Virus record (IMG/VR): IMGVR_UViG_3300032397_000018
Location: 1-51,890 of that record
Source: a virus
Direction: 5' to 3' (one strand)
DNA length: 51,890 nt
The position numbers and the translations under genes were made by a program. Positions 26,046-33,896 of this stretch are shown one piece after another. A model generated the notes under the pieces. It was not told where the DNA came from. It searched no databases and saw only the letters and a list, made by a program, of their open reading frames with translations. Positions within the stretch are counted from its first letter, which is position 1. Each line of letters begins with the position of its first letter.

Positions 26046-27284
26046 ATGCGCTTCATTTTTGCTTTTTTGGTTTTGTTTACGGCTGGCCAGTCATGGGCCA
26101 CATCCGATGATTGGGTGGTGCCAGCCCGTGGTAATGGTGGATCTGTCATCATTGCACCCAAAGACGCCACAGGCACTGCTCAAACGCTCATGACTTTTGA
26201 TCCTGTGAATGGCGTGAGTGGGAGCGGGTTTGCGGGGAAGAATTATATCATCAACGGCGATATGACGTTTTTCCAACGTGGGACGGTGTTCACTTCTATC
26301 GTTACTGCTCAATATTCCGTAGACCGTTACCGCTATGATAAAAGCGGTACAATGGTTCATGAGGTGGGACTATCTAATGATGTTCCTACTTTGGCTCAGA
26401 GTAAGTGGGCATCAACAAACAGTTTTAACATGACGTTAACAACGCCACAAGCCTCAATTGGTTCTTCTGACTGGTTGATGTTATCCCACAGAGTTGAGGG
26501 GTATAACTGGGCAGCTCTCTACGGAAAGACGTTTACTCTATCGTTTTGGGTTAAGGCTACGCAGATTGGGTTGTACAACGTAGCATTAAGGTCTGGTTCG
26601 GTGGACGCAACTTACATAGCACAATTCCCTGTGAATGTGACAGACACTTGGGAAAAGAAGATCATTACAGTCCCTGCTCCTACAATTGGAACGTGGGATC
26701 TTTCTACTGGTATTGGATTGATGATCGGATGGCATTTGGTGTGTGGTTCTAGTCTTCAAGCTCCTTCGGTTAGCACATGGGTGGCTGGCAGCTACCACTG
26801 TGGTGCTGGCCAAGTGAATGGGGTGCAGAGTGGGGCCACTAATTTCAAATTAGCACAAGTCATGCTCAACGAAGGTTCCGTCGCCGCTCCCTTCCAGTTG
26901 GCAGGGGGGACGATTGGTGGGGAACAACAACTTGTTCAGCGGTATACTTATAAAGTGTCTTATACAGGAACTGCCAATCCACTGGCTGTAGGGTTCGCCA
27001 TTTCAACAACTGCTGCGAGTGTTATGGTTCCTTTTCCTGTTACTATGAGGGTTACTCCTACATCTTTGATGACTTCTGCTGCCGCTGCTGATTACAGGTT
27101 ATATGATTTTTCTTCAGCAACTGCCGTTACGTCTCTTCCAAGTCTTAGCGGCAATGGAAGTAGTCCTACTATGGGAAATGTTTCTCTCATTTGTACCGCT
27201 TGTGGGTTGACAGCTTTTCGCCCATATCAGCTAATTCCTAATACTAGTCCAGTAGCGTTTTTACTCTTTGACGCCGAACTCTGA
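26046..27284 (+). CDS. Signal-peptide-bearing tail-fibre/adhesin protein
   Basis: This 412-residue protein follows AAAGGAGAATCC. It begins with a good Sec signal peptide (MRFIFAFLVLFTAGQSWA, cleavage before TSDD). The mature part contains NYIINGDMTFFQRGTVF and YSVDRYRYDKSG (about residues 64-105), a pattern common in phage fibre and appendage proteins that carry a carbohydrate-binding jelly roll ('NGDF..WQRG...YTADRW'). The lectin-like jelly roll spans about 100-290, and the C-terminal 120 residues are a further beta domain. A signal peptide on such a protein is odd for a cytoplasmically assembled virion; see findings. Confidence 0.7.
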   Translation: MRFIFAFLVLFTAGQSWATSDDWVVPARGNGGSVIIAPKDATGTAQTLMTFDPVNGVSGSGFAGKNYIINGDMTFFQRGTVFTSIVTAQYSVDRYRYDKSGTMVHEVGLSNDVPTLAQSKWASTNSFNMTLTTPQASIGSSDWLMLSHRVEGYNWAALYGKTFTLSFWVKATQIGLYNVALRSGSVDATYIAQFPVNVTDTWEKKIITVPAPTIGTWDLSTGIGLMIGWHLVCGSSLQAPSVSTWVAGSYHCGAGQVNGVQSGATNFKLAQVMLNEGSVAAPFQLAGGTIGGEQQLVQRYTYKVSYTGTANPLAVGFAISTTAASVMVPFPVTMRVTPTSLMTSAAAADYRLYDFSSATAVTSLPSLSGNGSSPTMGNVSLICTACGLTAFRPYQLIPNTSPVAFLLFDAEL

Positions 27285-27300
27285 AAAGGAGCCTCTCAAT

Positions 27301-28146
27301 ATGAAACGTCTAATCCCTCTAATCCTAGCCCTCTTCGCCAGCACTGCGTTTGGCGTGGTCATCAAAGAATCGAAGTCGAATACACCGATTGATTTCTACA
27401 CTGCGCCTAGTGGGGTGGTGACGAAGCAGGCATCGCTAACTAGCACAGGCACCTGGACTTTAACCAATCCAACTTTTACGACTAATACGGCAGACGGAGC
27501 AGACAGTGCTGCGGTGTCTCTTGCTGGAGGTGGTTCAGGTAACTCAACGAGAGGTGCAACTTTATATCTAGGTGGCAACGAGAACGCTAACGCTGGAAAG
27601 ACGTTTTTCAGTGCGGGAGACGCTGCTGGTGGGTCCGCTACAGCGTTTAGCTGGTACAGCAGCTCAACAGTTGGCGGTGCTAGCACAGAGAAGATGGCTT
27701 TGACTGGAGATGGTGTTCTGACTGTCAACGGTTATTCTGTAGCTACAGAAAGCAGCGGAACTTTTACTGTTACATGGAAGGATAGTGTAGCAACACCTAT
27801 GGCCATAGATGTAGTTAGATACGCTAAATCTGGAAATGTTGTTACCTTGAGGTTCCAAGCCGGAATTTGGGGATCTGCCCCAGCTGTCGGCGTATTCACC
27901 ATAGCTGCGGGGACAATACCAGCAGCATTACGTCCCAGTGGTACGGGATTTGTACTTCTTATGGTATTTGCTAGAAACGATTCTGGTTCAAACAGCACAA
28001 CTGCCAGCAATTTATATATTTATGGAGCTACGCATGCAAATGCTGGTGGGGGATATCTCGCTTTCGGAGCGAATGACGCCAATTTTGGGACTAATACTTA
28101 CGTCGGTATGTTGGGCGGTGCCTCTGTTTCTTATGTGGTGAATTAA
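27301..28146 (+). CDS. Signal-peptide-bearing fibre-like protein
   Basis: This 281-residue protein starts at ATG 27301 after AAAAGGAGCCTC; the frame opens earlier but the earlier starts lack a ribosome site. The N-terminus MKRLIPLILALFASTAFGV is a typical Sec signal. Residues about 20-160 form a glycine/serine/threonine-rich fibre shaft-like region (SLAGGGSGNSTRGATLYLGGNENANAGKTFF), with a 'G.A...YS.ST....EKM.LTG.G.LTVNG' knee resembling fibre-tip and head-fibre proteins. The C-terminal 120 residues look like a beta knob. It is adjacent to another signal-bearing fibre gene. Confidence 0.65.
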   Translation: MKRLIPLILALFASTAFGVVIKESKSNTPIDFYTAPSGVVTKQASLTSTGTWTLTNPTFTTNTADGADSAAVSLAGGGSGNSTRGATLYLGGNENANAGKTFFSAGDAAGGSATAFSWYSSSTVGGASTEKMALTGDGVLTVNGYSVATESSGTFTVTWKDSVATPMAIDVVRYAKSGNVVTLRFQAGIWGSAPAVGVFTIAAGTIPAALRPSGTGFVLLMVFARNDSGSNSTTASNLYIYGATHANAGGGYLAFGANDANFGTNTYVGMLGGASVSYVVN

Positions 28147-28147
28147 C

Positions 28148-28513
28148 ATGAAACACTTACTCCTCCTCATCTTGGCCCTTTCCCTAGGCTCCTGCAAAAC
28201 CTGCCCCCTCAACGAGCCCATCACTGAGGTTATCGTCACTGGCCTTGCTGGCTACGGTGAGTGTGGTGGCTATGACGAGATGAAGTCAGACGTGAGTAAT
28301 CTCGTCGCCAAAGTCGGCATCTGCAAAAAAGATCTCGATGTGCAGCCCTGCCTAAAATTCGTCCCAGACGGTGTTTGCACCGCCAAATGCATCGCGTGCT
28401 CGGTGGTCGGTAAATCCATCGCAGGATACGCCAAATGGCCGTCTGCATGGCTCTGCAAAAAGCCCGTGATCAAACCTGAGATGATCGACACAATTTGCCA
28501 GGAGCTGGATTGA
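28148..28513 (+). CDS. Small lipoprotein, unknown
   Basis: The 121-residue product begins MKHLLLLILALSLGSCKTC, a canonical lipobox (LSLGSC) with lipidated Cys at residue 16. The mature part has eight or more cysteines, arranged in pairs (CKTC, GECGG, GICKKDLDVQPC, GVCTAKCIAC, LCKKP, TICQ). They would likely form disulphides in the periplasm. Lipoproteins encoded by phages often serve in superinfection exclusion or as the outer-membrane spanin; the length here is rather long for an o-spanin. It starts one base after the preceding stop, so co-translation is likely. Confidence 0.7.
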   Translation: MKHLLLLILALSLGSCKTCPLNEPITEVIVTGLAGYGECGGYDEMKSDVSNLVAKVGICKKDLDVQPCLKFVPDGVCTAKCIACSVVGKSIAGYAKWPSAWLCKKPVIKPEMIDTICQELD

Positions 28514-28515
28514 CC

Positions 28516-28863
28516 ATGCTGAACGACGAGCAGGAGAAGGCCATCCGGTTCTCTGGACTGGTGAAGGTCAAGATGGGATGGCTTCCCGCCAAAAAATACG
28601 AATTCAACGACAAGTACAACGTGGCACGAGAGCGCCTGCTGTCTGCCAACGTGAAGCAGGGCCAGGTGATCGACTTGAATGGGAAGGGCTCTATCGAAAT
28701 CCTCACCAGGACCGAAACGAGTGCCACGGCACGTCTCAGCTCTGCCCAGTATAATGGGACAGTAGGGATGGACTTGACTCACGAGTTGCTCGACGCCACT
28801 TACGTCAACGCCCGTGTAACCTACGCAGGGGTCGATGTTACGATCCAGGCGGAACGAGTCTAA
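28516..28863 (+). CDS. Conserved-looking small protein, unknown
   Basis: This 115-residue protein begins MLNDEQEKAIRFSGLVKVKMGW after AGGAG some 12 bases upstream. Its first 50 residues are helical and charged, and the rest are strand-rich (GKGSIEILTRTETSATARLSSAQYNG) with a last segment YVNARVTYAGVDVTIQAERV. The layout resembles small accessory structural proteins. It has no signal peptide, unlike its upstream neighbour. Its stop TAA overlaps the next start. I do not recognise the family. Confidence 0.55.
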   Translation: MLNDEQEKAIRFSGLVKVKMGWLPAKKYEFNDKYNVARERLLSANVKQGQVIDLNGKGSIEILTRTETSATARLSSAQYNGTVGMDLTHELLDATYVNARVTYAGVDVTIQAERV

Positions 28864-29132
28864 TGTCTGACATCACGATCACAGCAGCTATAGCAGTGTG
28901 GGGAGCGTGGGAGGCTGCCAAAGTGTTCGGTATTCCGAAAGCAATAATAGACAAGTTTATTTTTCATAAAAATGACGAGTGGAAAAAAGACGATCACGAC
29001 GTGATTCTCAGACATATTGTATCGTGTGAAAACTGTCAGGAACACCAAGAAAAACAGATTGTTCTGCTTGATCGAATTGTTGAGAATACGTCAGCCATCA
29101 AAATTATTATGGAAGTACAATCGAGAAAATGA
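28863..29132 (+). CDS. Short protein with hydrophobic N-terminus and coiled coil
   Basis: The 89-residue product begins with a short hydrophobic helix (ITITAAIAVWGAWEAAKVFGI) followed by a basic/charged stretch. A possible coiled coil (CENCQEHQEKQIVLLDRIVENTSAIKIIMEV) contains a CxxC. It is small and could associate with the membrane, so a holin-related or anchor role is conceivable. It does not have the two or three clear transmembrane segments of common holins. The start overlaps the preceding stop by one base and the end overlaps the next start (ATGA). Confidence 0.55.
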   Translation: MSDITITAAIAVWGAWEAAKVFGIPKAIIDKFIFHKNDEWKKDDHDVILRHIVSCENCQEHQEKQIVLLDRIVENTSAIKIIMEVQSRK

Positions 29133-29482
29133 CGAGCAAATCAGCACGCGACATTCATCGAGCCTACCTATTTGAAGATCATGATATGAGCGTGTCTTTG
29201 GCGAGTGGTTCAGCCGACTTCAAAGAGATGTCGATGGGCAGTGTGCAGGCATGGTGGACTGGCAACGATGCCACAGACGGCTCGATCGAAGTCGAGGCCA
29301 GTGACGACAATATCCATTGGGACGTGATCCTTGGTAGTTATCGTGCAGTCGATAATCCCCGCCTGACGTGGCTTTGGGATCTAGGTGTGGTGGGATATCG
29401 CTATGTTCGGATCGTGTATGCGCATGGGAGCATAACGACGGGCATTTTGAACGCATTTGCGATTGGGAAGGCTCATCGATGA
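29129..29482 (+). CDS. Beta-sandwich (discoidin-like) small protein
   Basis: This 117-residue protein has a pattern seen in F5/8 type C-like domains: AWWTGNDATDGSIEVEASDDNIHWDVILGSYRAVDNPRLTW, then GYRYVRIVYAHGSITTGIL. The 'S.E...S.DN.HW' and 'YRYVRIVY' strands are typical of ligand-binding beta sandwiches. Such domains bind surface sugars or proteins and are often found in phage tail appendages. It may be a virion decoration or receptor-binding accessory. The end overlaps the next start by four bases. Confidence 0.55.
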   Translation: MTSKSARDIHRAYLFEDHDMSVSLASGSADFKEMSMGSVQAWWTGNDATDGSIEVEASDDNIHWDVILGSYRAVDNPRLTWLWDLGVVGYRYVRIVYAHGSITTGILNAFAIGKAHR

Positions 29483-29826
29483 GTGTCATCGAACTACCTG
29501 TTGTCACGGTTCAAGGGCTCTCTGGAGGCACGGCTGTGTCAGTGGTCGTGTCTGAGCCAAACACGCCACACCAGACGATCCTAGACATGCCTATAGCCCT
29601 ACAGGAGTACACGCACGACCTGCCTATTGGCACGCGATCTTTCATCGTGCATCCGACTGTGGGTGTGGTCACGCTCAGTTATGGCAGCGGTCCCCAGACT
29701 CACAAGGTCACGATCAGTGCAGGAGGCAATACGGAAGTGAGCAATATCAGTCTCACGTCAATTTTGAAGTTGCGCCTGGTCGGGAAAAAAGCTGCTGAAA
29801 AAACAGAAATAGAATGGTGGACTTAA
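29479..29826 (+). CDS. Ig-like small protein, unknown
   Basis: The 115-residue product begins MSVIELPVVTVQGLSGGTAVSVVVSEPNTP and is a chain of short strands, as in Ig-like modules used on phage virions and tail fibres. The last 20 residues (LKLRLVGKKAAEKTEIEWW) are basic and aromatic. It overlaps the previous gene by four bases. No signal peptide. A new promoter-like site and a 90-base gap follow it, suggesting the end of a transcription unit. Confidence 0.5.
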   Translation: MSVIELPVVTVQGLSGGTAVSVVVSEPNTPHQTILDMPIALQEYTHDLPIGTRSFIVHPTVGVVTLSYGSGPQTHKVTISAGGNTEVSNISLTSILKLRLVGKKAAEKTEIEWWT

Positions 29827-29865
29827 CACCTATCGTGTTCACAAAAATCAATCTCCTTCACATCC

Positions 29866-29874
29866 TGATATAAT
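29866..29874 (+). promoter_or_regulatory. Extended -10 promoter candidate
   Basis: TG at 29866-29867, one base, then TATAAT at 29869-29874 makes the extended -10 consensus. No clear -35 is present, which an extended -10 element can tolerate. It lies in the gap before the gene at 29918, and the same TGnTATAAT pattern occurs at 46411-46419. Confidence 0.6.
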
Positions 29875-29917
29875 CACCACAGGACAAACGCCAATTCTAG
29901 CGTAACGGGAGGTTCCT

Positions 29918-30745
29918 ATGGGAGCTGGCTTAGGCAAGGACAAACTGATTTACGACGCAACCACACCAGGCGAAGGCGACAGCGTTGCCTCGTATCTGCG
30001 TACCAGCGAAGGCGCGTTACACGCTACGGAGGTAGCCGAAGATATCTGGGCTCTTGACGTCAACATTGCAGGTGGATCGATCACGTGTAACCTAGACGGT
30101 ATCTATGTTGACGACACAAATCTGCTGCCTGACAACGTAGGTATCATTGGGCATACCCGTGCTGAGACTCCTGGAGCAGCGCAACAGGTCGAGCGGACCA
30201 CGGTAGGCCTCCCTGGCGATGGCGTGGTCAACAACAACGTCCACGGCCTGGATACGATTGCCTTCTTGATGGGCTACAACGGAACCACTTACGACCGCCT
30301 AAAGGCGACCAGTGGAGCATTGCACGTCCGTGGTGACGTTGCCGATGATGATACTGATGCCGGGAAACCGATCAAGATCGGTAGTCGTGCGATCAGTGGC
30401 CTATTGGGAGTGGTACAGACGGGCGATCGTGCCGACGTGATCTCGGATCTTTATCGGCGCATCAGGACGACCAGTGCTCCAAACATTTCTCTGGCAGCCA
30501 ATACTGTGTCGATCCCTGACACGACAGCGACATTGATTTGCACATCCATTGCTGGCCGTGAACGTGTGTTGGTCCAAAACCTGGGCGGCAAGGCCATGTA
30601 TGTCGGTGGCAGTGCTGTGGCTACTACGACAGGAGTTAGGATTGCTGCGGGAGCAAACATGGAAATTCCGCTAGGTCCAAGTGTGGATCTCTACGGTATT
30701 TCCAGCAGTGGTGCTCTCGATGTGAGGTTCTTGCAAGTCGCGTAA
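29918..30745 (+). CDS. Virion accessory protein with C-terminal beta-sandwich
   Basis: This 275-residue protein has ACGGGAGGTTCCT as ribosome site. The N-terminal 150 residues are strand-rich with many Asp/Gly turns (GEGDSVASYLRTSEGALHATEVAEDIWALDV, DGIYVDDTNLLPDNVGIIG). The C-terminal 70 residues, RVLVQNLGGKAMYVGGSAV, then GVRIAAGANMEIPLGP and LDVRFLQVA, look like a small beta-sandwich often found in phage structural proteins. The gene at 31178 and the two exported proteins near 11000-12100 show the same kind of pattern. Position suggests a tail or fibre component. Confidence 0.6.
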   Translation: MGAGLGKDKLIYDATTPGEGDSVASYLRTSEGALHATEVAEDIWALDVNIAGGSITCNLDGIYVDDTNLLPDNVGIIGHTRAETPGAAQQVERTTVGLPGDGVVNNNVHGLDTIAFLMGYNGTTYDRLKATSGALHVRGDVADDDTDAGKPIKIGSRAISGLLGVVQTGDRADVISDLYRRIRTTSAPNISLAANTVSIPDTTATLICTSIAGRERVLVQNLGGKAMYVGGSAVATTTGVRIAAGANMEIPLGPSVDLYGISSSGALDVRFLQVA

Positions 30746-30751
30746 GTTCTG

Positions 30752-30838
30752 GACGGTGCCATGTTTTGTTTTTGATGCGATGATGGGCGACAGGGATGTT
30801 TCCTGTCTCACAAAGGAGAATAAGACCATGGCACCGTC
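30752..30838 (+). promoter_or_regulatory. 12-bp inverted repeat enclosing ribosome site and start codon
   Basis: GACGGTGCCATG at 30752-30763 is the exact reverse complement of CATGGCACCGTC at 30827-30838. The right arm contains the start codon of the next gene (30828). Between them lie a second hairpin (GACAGG 30789-30794 with CCTGTC 30802-30807) and the ribosome site AAAGGAG. Folded RNA would hide the start codon, giving translational control. There is no T-tract, so a terminator is unlikely. Confidence 0.65.
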
Positions 30839-31169
30839 AATTCGTGAACCATCAAAAGCCAGCCTTGAACTAACCAGACGTGATCTTGATCGCTGTAGCG
30901 AGTTGGTCAAATACCTCAAACGCGCACAGATAACCGTTGATGGCATGGAGCTATTGGCGGGAAGTCAGGTGCTGACCTGGGCATTTACGTTACATCGTGA
31001 TTTGGTCAGAGCTGTGGAGGATGCAGAAAAAGCCGATCAGGAAATGATTGACCTTGGTCTGGCTGCTCTTTTGCCGAAACCGTCTATTGAGCCCGTAGAG
31101 GCCTCGAAACCGGATGAGGGTAGTGTTACTATCCCCAAAGGCAAGAAACCGCTACAGAAGGCGAAATAG
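30828..31169 (+). CDS. Small alpha-helical protein, unknown
   Basis: The 113-residue protein starts at ATG 30828, chosen because CAAAGGAGAATAAGACC gives a good site; the open frame continues upstream without one. It is charged and helical (PSKASLELTRRDLDRCSELVKYLKRA, then RDLVRAVEDAEKADQEMIDLG), with a proline- and lysine-rich tail ending KKPLQKAK. It may be a small regulatory or chaperone-like protein for the fibre genes on either side. Its start codon lies in the inverted repeat noted above, suggesting its synthesis is controlled at translation. Confidence 0.6.
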   Translation: MAPSIREPSKASLELTRRDLDRCSELVKYLKRAQITVDGMELLAGSQVLTWAFTLHRDLVRAVEDAEKADQEMIDLGLAALLPKPSIEPVEASKPDEGSVTIPKGKKPLQKAK

Positions 31170-31177
31170 AGGCTCCA

Positions 31178-31495
31178 ATGGGAATCAATGAATCTCCAGA
31201 CAGAGCGGATGTAAACGACACAGGATTTACCAGCCTTGTGGTCGCCGTGAGTACGACTCAGGTGGAACTAAAAACCAGCACGACACGCGATCCTAAGCGC
31301 CAGATCGTCACCGTGACCAACGACAGCGACACGACCGAGGTTTATTTTGGCCCTACTGGCGTGACAGCCACAGGATCGACGAAAGGAAGCGTTCTGTGGC
31401 CGCGTCAAGACGCGTCCATACCGCTCGGTGATGTCGCTATTTTCGCTATTGCTCCCAGCGGAACTGTCAATGTCATTGTGCAGGAGTATCGCTGA
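31178..31495 (+). CDS. Small beta-sandwich virion-type protein
   Basis: This 105-residue protein begins MGINESPDRADVNDTGFTSLVVAVST. It contains VTVTNDSDTTEVYFGPTGV, then GSVLWPRQDASIPLGDVAIFAIAPSG and VNVIVQEYR. The order 'V.N.s...vy.G...v....G..l..g....l......y.i.....v.v.q' is also seen at the C-terminus of the 29918 gene, supporting a shared fold. It is probably a small decoration or tail-tip accessory. The TGA overlaps the next start (TGATG). Confidence 0.6.
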   Translation: MGINESPDRADVNDTGFTSLVVAVSTTQVELKTSTTRDPKRQIVTVTNDSDTTEVYFGPTGVTATGSTKGSVLWPRQDASIPLGDVAIFAIAPSGTVNVIVQEYR

Positions 31496-32292
31496 TGTTT
31501 TTTAAAAGTCCGATTGCGCGTGCGATTCCATTCTGGAACACGCTGGGCAAGGCGCAGCCGATCAATAAAAAAAACGTGCAGCAAGCCATTGAAGAAACGC
31601 TTATCCCAACACCCGCAGTGACACCAACGACATTGAACGGAACAACCACGCTCACGGCTGCATCTAGTTTGTGCCAGCAGTTTACGGGTACTGCTTCTGG
31701 TCACTCTGTTGTGCTGCCAAATGCAACCACGCTCAGCGAAGGTTGGATTTATGAGGTGTGGAATTTTACAACCAAAGTGTTGCTGATCAAGGATGCTGGC
31801 GCAAATGTATTGACCAATCTAAGAGCTAACTCTCATACGGTTGTCTTGTTACGGGTCAATGCCACATCCAATGGAACATGGGCATTGACGTACACGCTCG
31901 ACAATGGCAACGCTTTTGGTACAGAGTTACAAATTACGCAGGACAACACAGAGACTCAAGACAACTCACAAACCACCTGGAACAACAAGCTCTCGTTGAC
32001 GACTCCAACAAGTTTGTCTCTTGGTGATTACTTGATGAATTTTCAATTTATGTGGCGATCAGCTAACGCCAATCGAAGCATCGATGTGCGTACTCAGATT
32101 GGTGGGATAAACATTGAAAATTTCCAGCCATTTTTATCAAATGTTGCCGAGAAACCTTTGATCTCTGGTTTTTCAAAACTCAGTAATATTTCTGGAGTTA
32201 ATACACTAACTTTTGATTTCCGCGTGGGACCAGCAGCTGGAACCACCGTGTATGTGTCCAATGCCCGTATGTTTGTCTGGCGTATCGCATAA
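31495..32292 (+). CDS. Fibre-like or receptor-binding protein, unknown
   Basis: This 265-residue protein starts with a short basic segment (MFFKSPIARAIPFWNTLGKAQPINKKNVQQAIEETL) that could insert in the tail, followed by strands. Residues about 45-145 form one beta domain (TTTLTAASSLCQQFTGTASGHSVVLPNATTLSEGWIYEVWNF). Residues 145-265 form a jelly-roll-like domain (TTWNNKLSLTTPTSLSLGDYLMNFQFMWR ... TVYVSNARMFVWRIA), common in fibre tips. It may bind the host or contribute to attachment. No enzymatic signature. Confidence 0.6.
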   Translation: MFFKSPIARAIPFWNTLGKAQPINKKNVQQAIEETLIPTPAVTPTTLNGTTTLTAASSLCQQFTGTASGHSVVLPNATTLSEGWIYEVWNFTTKVLLIKDAGANVLTNLRANSHTVVLLRVNATSNGTWALTYTLDNGNAFGTELQITQDNTETQDNSQTTWNNKLSLTTPTSLSLGDYLMNFQFMWRSANANRSIDVRTQIGGINIENFQPFLSNVAEKPLISGFSKLSNISGVNTLTFDFRVGPAAGTTVYVSNARMFVWRIA

Positions 32293-32302
32293 AGGATTTA
32301 CG

Positions 32303-33232
32303 ATGAAACCGAGAAATTGTCTGATCTATTACGGCTGGCTCAATGCGTTCAACTCCGCTCAAAACGGGTGGGACAATGAAAAGGTAGCTCAGGAGCTGGC
32401 GCGGTACGGGATGTTGGTGCTGGGAGATGGCATCCAAAACCCAGAGCACGGGGACTTCGCCAATAGCGTCATCATCATAACTCGTCTGTACGAACTGAAT
32501 CCTTGTATTTCCATCTTCGGGTATGTGTCCGTGAACCAGTCTGCCCAAAACTTTGCGACCAAATCCGATCAATGGAACGACCTTGAGATTGACGGCATTT
32601 TCATGGACGAGGCAGGCTATGATTACGGCACAACGTCTACCAATGGTCGGGTGGCGTTCAACGAGAAGGTAGACTTTGTCCACAGTCAGACTGATGCGTG
32701 CATTTGCTTTGTCAACTCGTGGAAACCGCGCTACGTGTTGGGGACAGAAGACGACGCCAATAATTTCCCCAATTCGACGTGGAATCCAAACTTGGTTCAA
32801 TCAAACCTCTGCGAATGTGACATTTGCCTCATGGAAAGTTTCGCAGTTACCTCTGCTGGCTCGTATGAATCTGCGACACTCTGGGCTGCCAGAGGCCTTG
32901 CATGGCACAGTTACCAGGATGAGTTTGATATTGGATTGGTGGGTGCATCTGTGATTTCAGACGGTGATGTAGACGGTCAGAAAAAATTTGATTTCGTTTA
33001 CACGTCAGCATGCATGTGGGGATTGAATGCCGTGAGCACGTCAGATCTCTACTATGGCGCGAGTTCCGCAGCTTCCAAAATGTGGACACGGCCAGACGTT
33101 GAAGGCCTTTTTGGTGAGCCTGATTGCGTGATCTCTATCGAAAACAATGGCACCAAATATTTGCGCTACGTGGAATTCGGTCTTTTGACTCTCGATTTCG
33201 GAAACGAAACTTCATTGCGAGTGAAATACTGA
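32303..33232 (+). CDS. GH114-like TIM-barrel protein
   Basis: The 309-residue protein starts at ATG 32303 after AAAGGATTTACG. It begins with barrel-like alternation (NCLIYYGWLNAFNSAQ, ARYGMLVLGDG, NPCISIFGYVSVNQ), then DLEIDGIFMDEAGYDYG near residues 93-109. Members of the GH114/endo-alpha-1,4-polygalactosaminidase group show the same 'DGIFLDE..YD' strand end, where the Asp/Glu are catalytic candidates. Such a phage protein could cut an exopolysaccharide as part of the tail or after lysis. It lacks a signal peptide. Substrate is unknown; the barrel call is an eye match only. Confidence 0.55.
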   Translation: MKPRNCLIYYGWLNAFNSAQNGWDNEKVAQELARYGMLVLGDGIQNPEHGDFANSVIIITRLYELNPCISIFGYVSVNQSAQNFATKSDQWNDLEIDGIFMDEAGYDYGTTSTNGRVAFNEKVDFVHSQTDACICFVNSWKPRYVLGTEDDANNFPNSTWNPNLVQSNLCECDICLMESFAVTSAGSYESATLWAARGLAWHSYQDEFDIGLVGASVISDGDVDGQKKFDFVYTSACMWGLNAVSTSDLYYGASSAASKMWTRPDVEGLFGEPDCVISIENNGTKYLRYVEFGLLTLDFGNETSLRVKY

Positions 33233-33240
33233 GGTAACTT

Positions 33241-33837
33241 ATGGATATTACAGGACTACTACAAACAAAGATCAAGTTGGTTGTGGATGCCTTAACCACG
33301 ATGCACAGCGAAGTCGTTGACATCGGAAAAGCGTATTGGGCCACAGATGCCAATGTTCTGGTCGTGGCGTTGACCAACGACACTGATGCTGCCACGTTGA
33401 CGACAAAATTAACCAAGGCTGAGTACGTTGCTGGAGTAACTCTATGCTCTGAGATGGCTGATTTTTTTGATAACGCAGCAGTCTCGACAGCAGATTACAT
33501 CGTCAGTTGTAACAAGTTGAGATATGGGTCGCATGCCACGGGAGCAAAGCTTTCGGAAGCGACGGAGCAACTTGGCACAAGGATGAATCTCGTAGCGTTG
33601 AATTGCGTGGAACTGTTCAAGATAGTCAAAGACATTTTGAGTATCTACTTAGCAAACGAAGTAGGAGATATGATTGCCAATATCGATGCCCAGCGACACG
33701 TCCCAGGCTCGCAGATGACGAGAGATGAATTGAACTCTGGGATCGCGCTGGTCGAACAGTTCAAAAAAATGATGAATAATGAAGCTGTTACGCCAGGAGA
33801 TTACGCAACGACACTTTCGCAGTGGCAAGTTCTTTAG
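33241..33837 (+). CDS. Helical protein, unknown
   Basis: The 198-residue product is mostly helical, with LLQTKIKLVVDALTTMHSEVVDIGKAYW at the start. An internal duplication is suggested by the similar segments LTTKLTKAEYVAGVTLCSEMADFFDNAAVSTADYI and MTRDELNSGIALVEQFKKMMNNEAVTPGDYA, whose ends VSTADYI and VTPGDYA correspond. Each unit looks like a helix-turn-helix pair of about 65 residues. Function is unknown; it closes the structural block and is followed by a strong terminator. Confidence 0.6.
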   Translation: MDITGLLQTKIKLVVDALTTMHSEVVDIGKAYWATDANVLVVALTNDTDAATLTTKLTKAEYVAGVTLCSEMADFFDNAAVSTADYIVSCNKLRYGSHATGAKLSEATEQLGTRMNLVALNCVELFKIVKDILSIYLANEVGDMIANIDAQRHVPGSQMTRDELNSGIALVEQFKKMMNNEAVTPGDYATTLSQWQVL

Positions 33838-33844
33838 TGCGTTT

Positions 33845-33871
33845 GGCCGGGATCTTCCCGGCCTTTTTTTT
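33845..33871 (+). terminator. Rho-independent terminator
   Basis: GGCCGGGA 33845-33852 pairs with TCCCGGCC 33856-33863 over a 3-base loop and is followed by eight T residues (33864-33871). It closes the long structural transcription unit before the lysis genes. Confidence 0.93.
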
Positions 33872-33896
33872 ATTGATCGCCATGGAAGGACGACCG

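Noticed and set aside
28863-29132. Holin call for the 89-residue gene
   Set aside because: Only one short hydrophobic segment and a coiled coil; the 34549 gene beside the endolysin-type gene is the better holin candidate.
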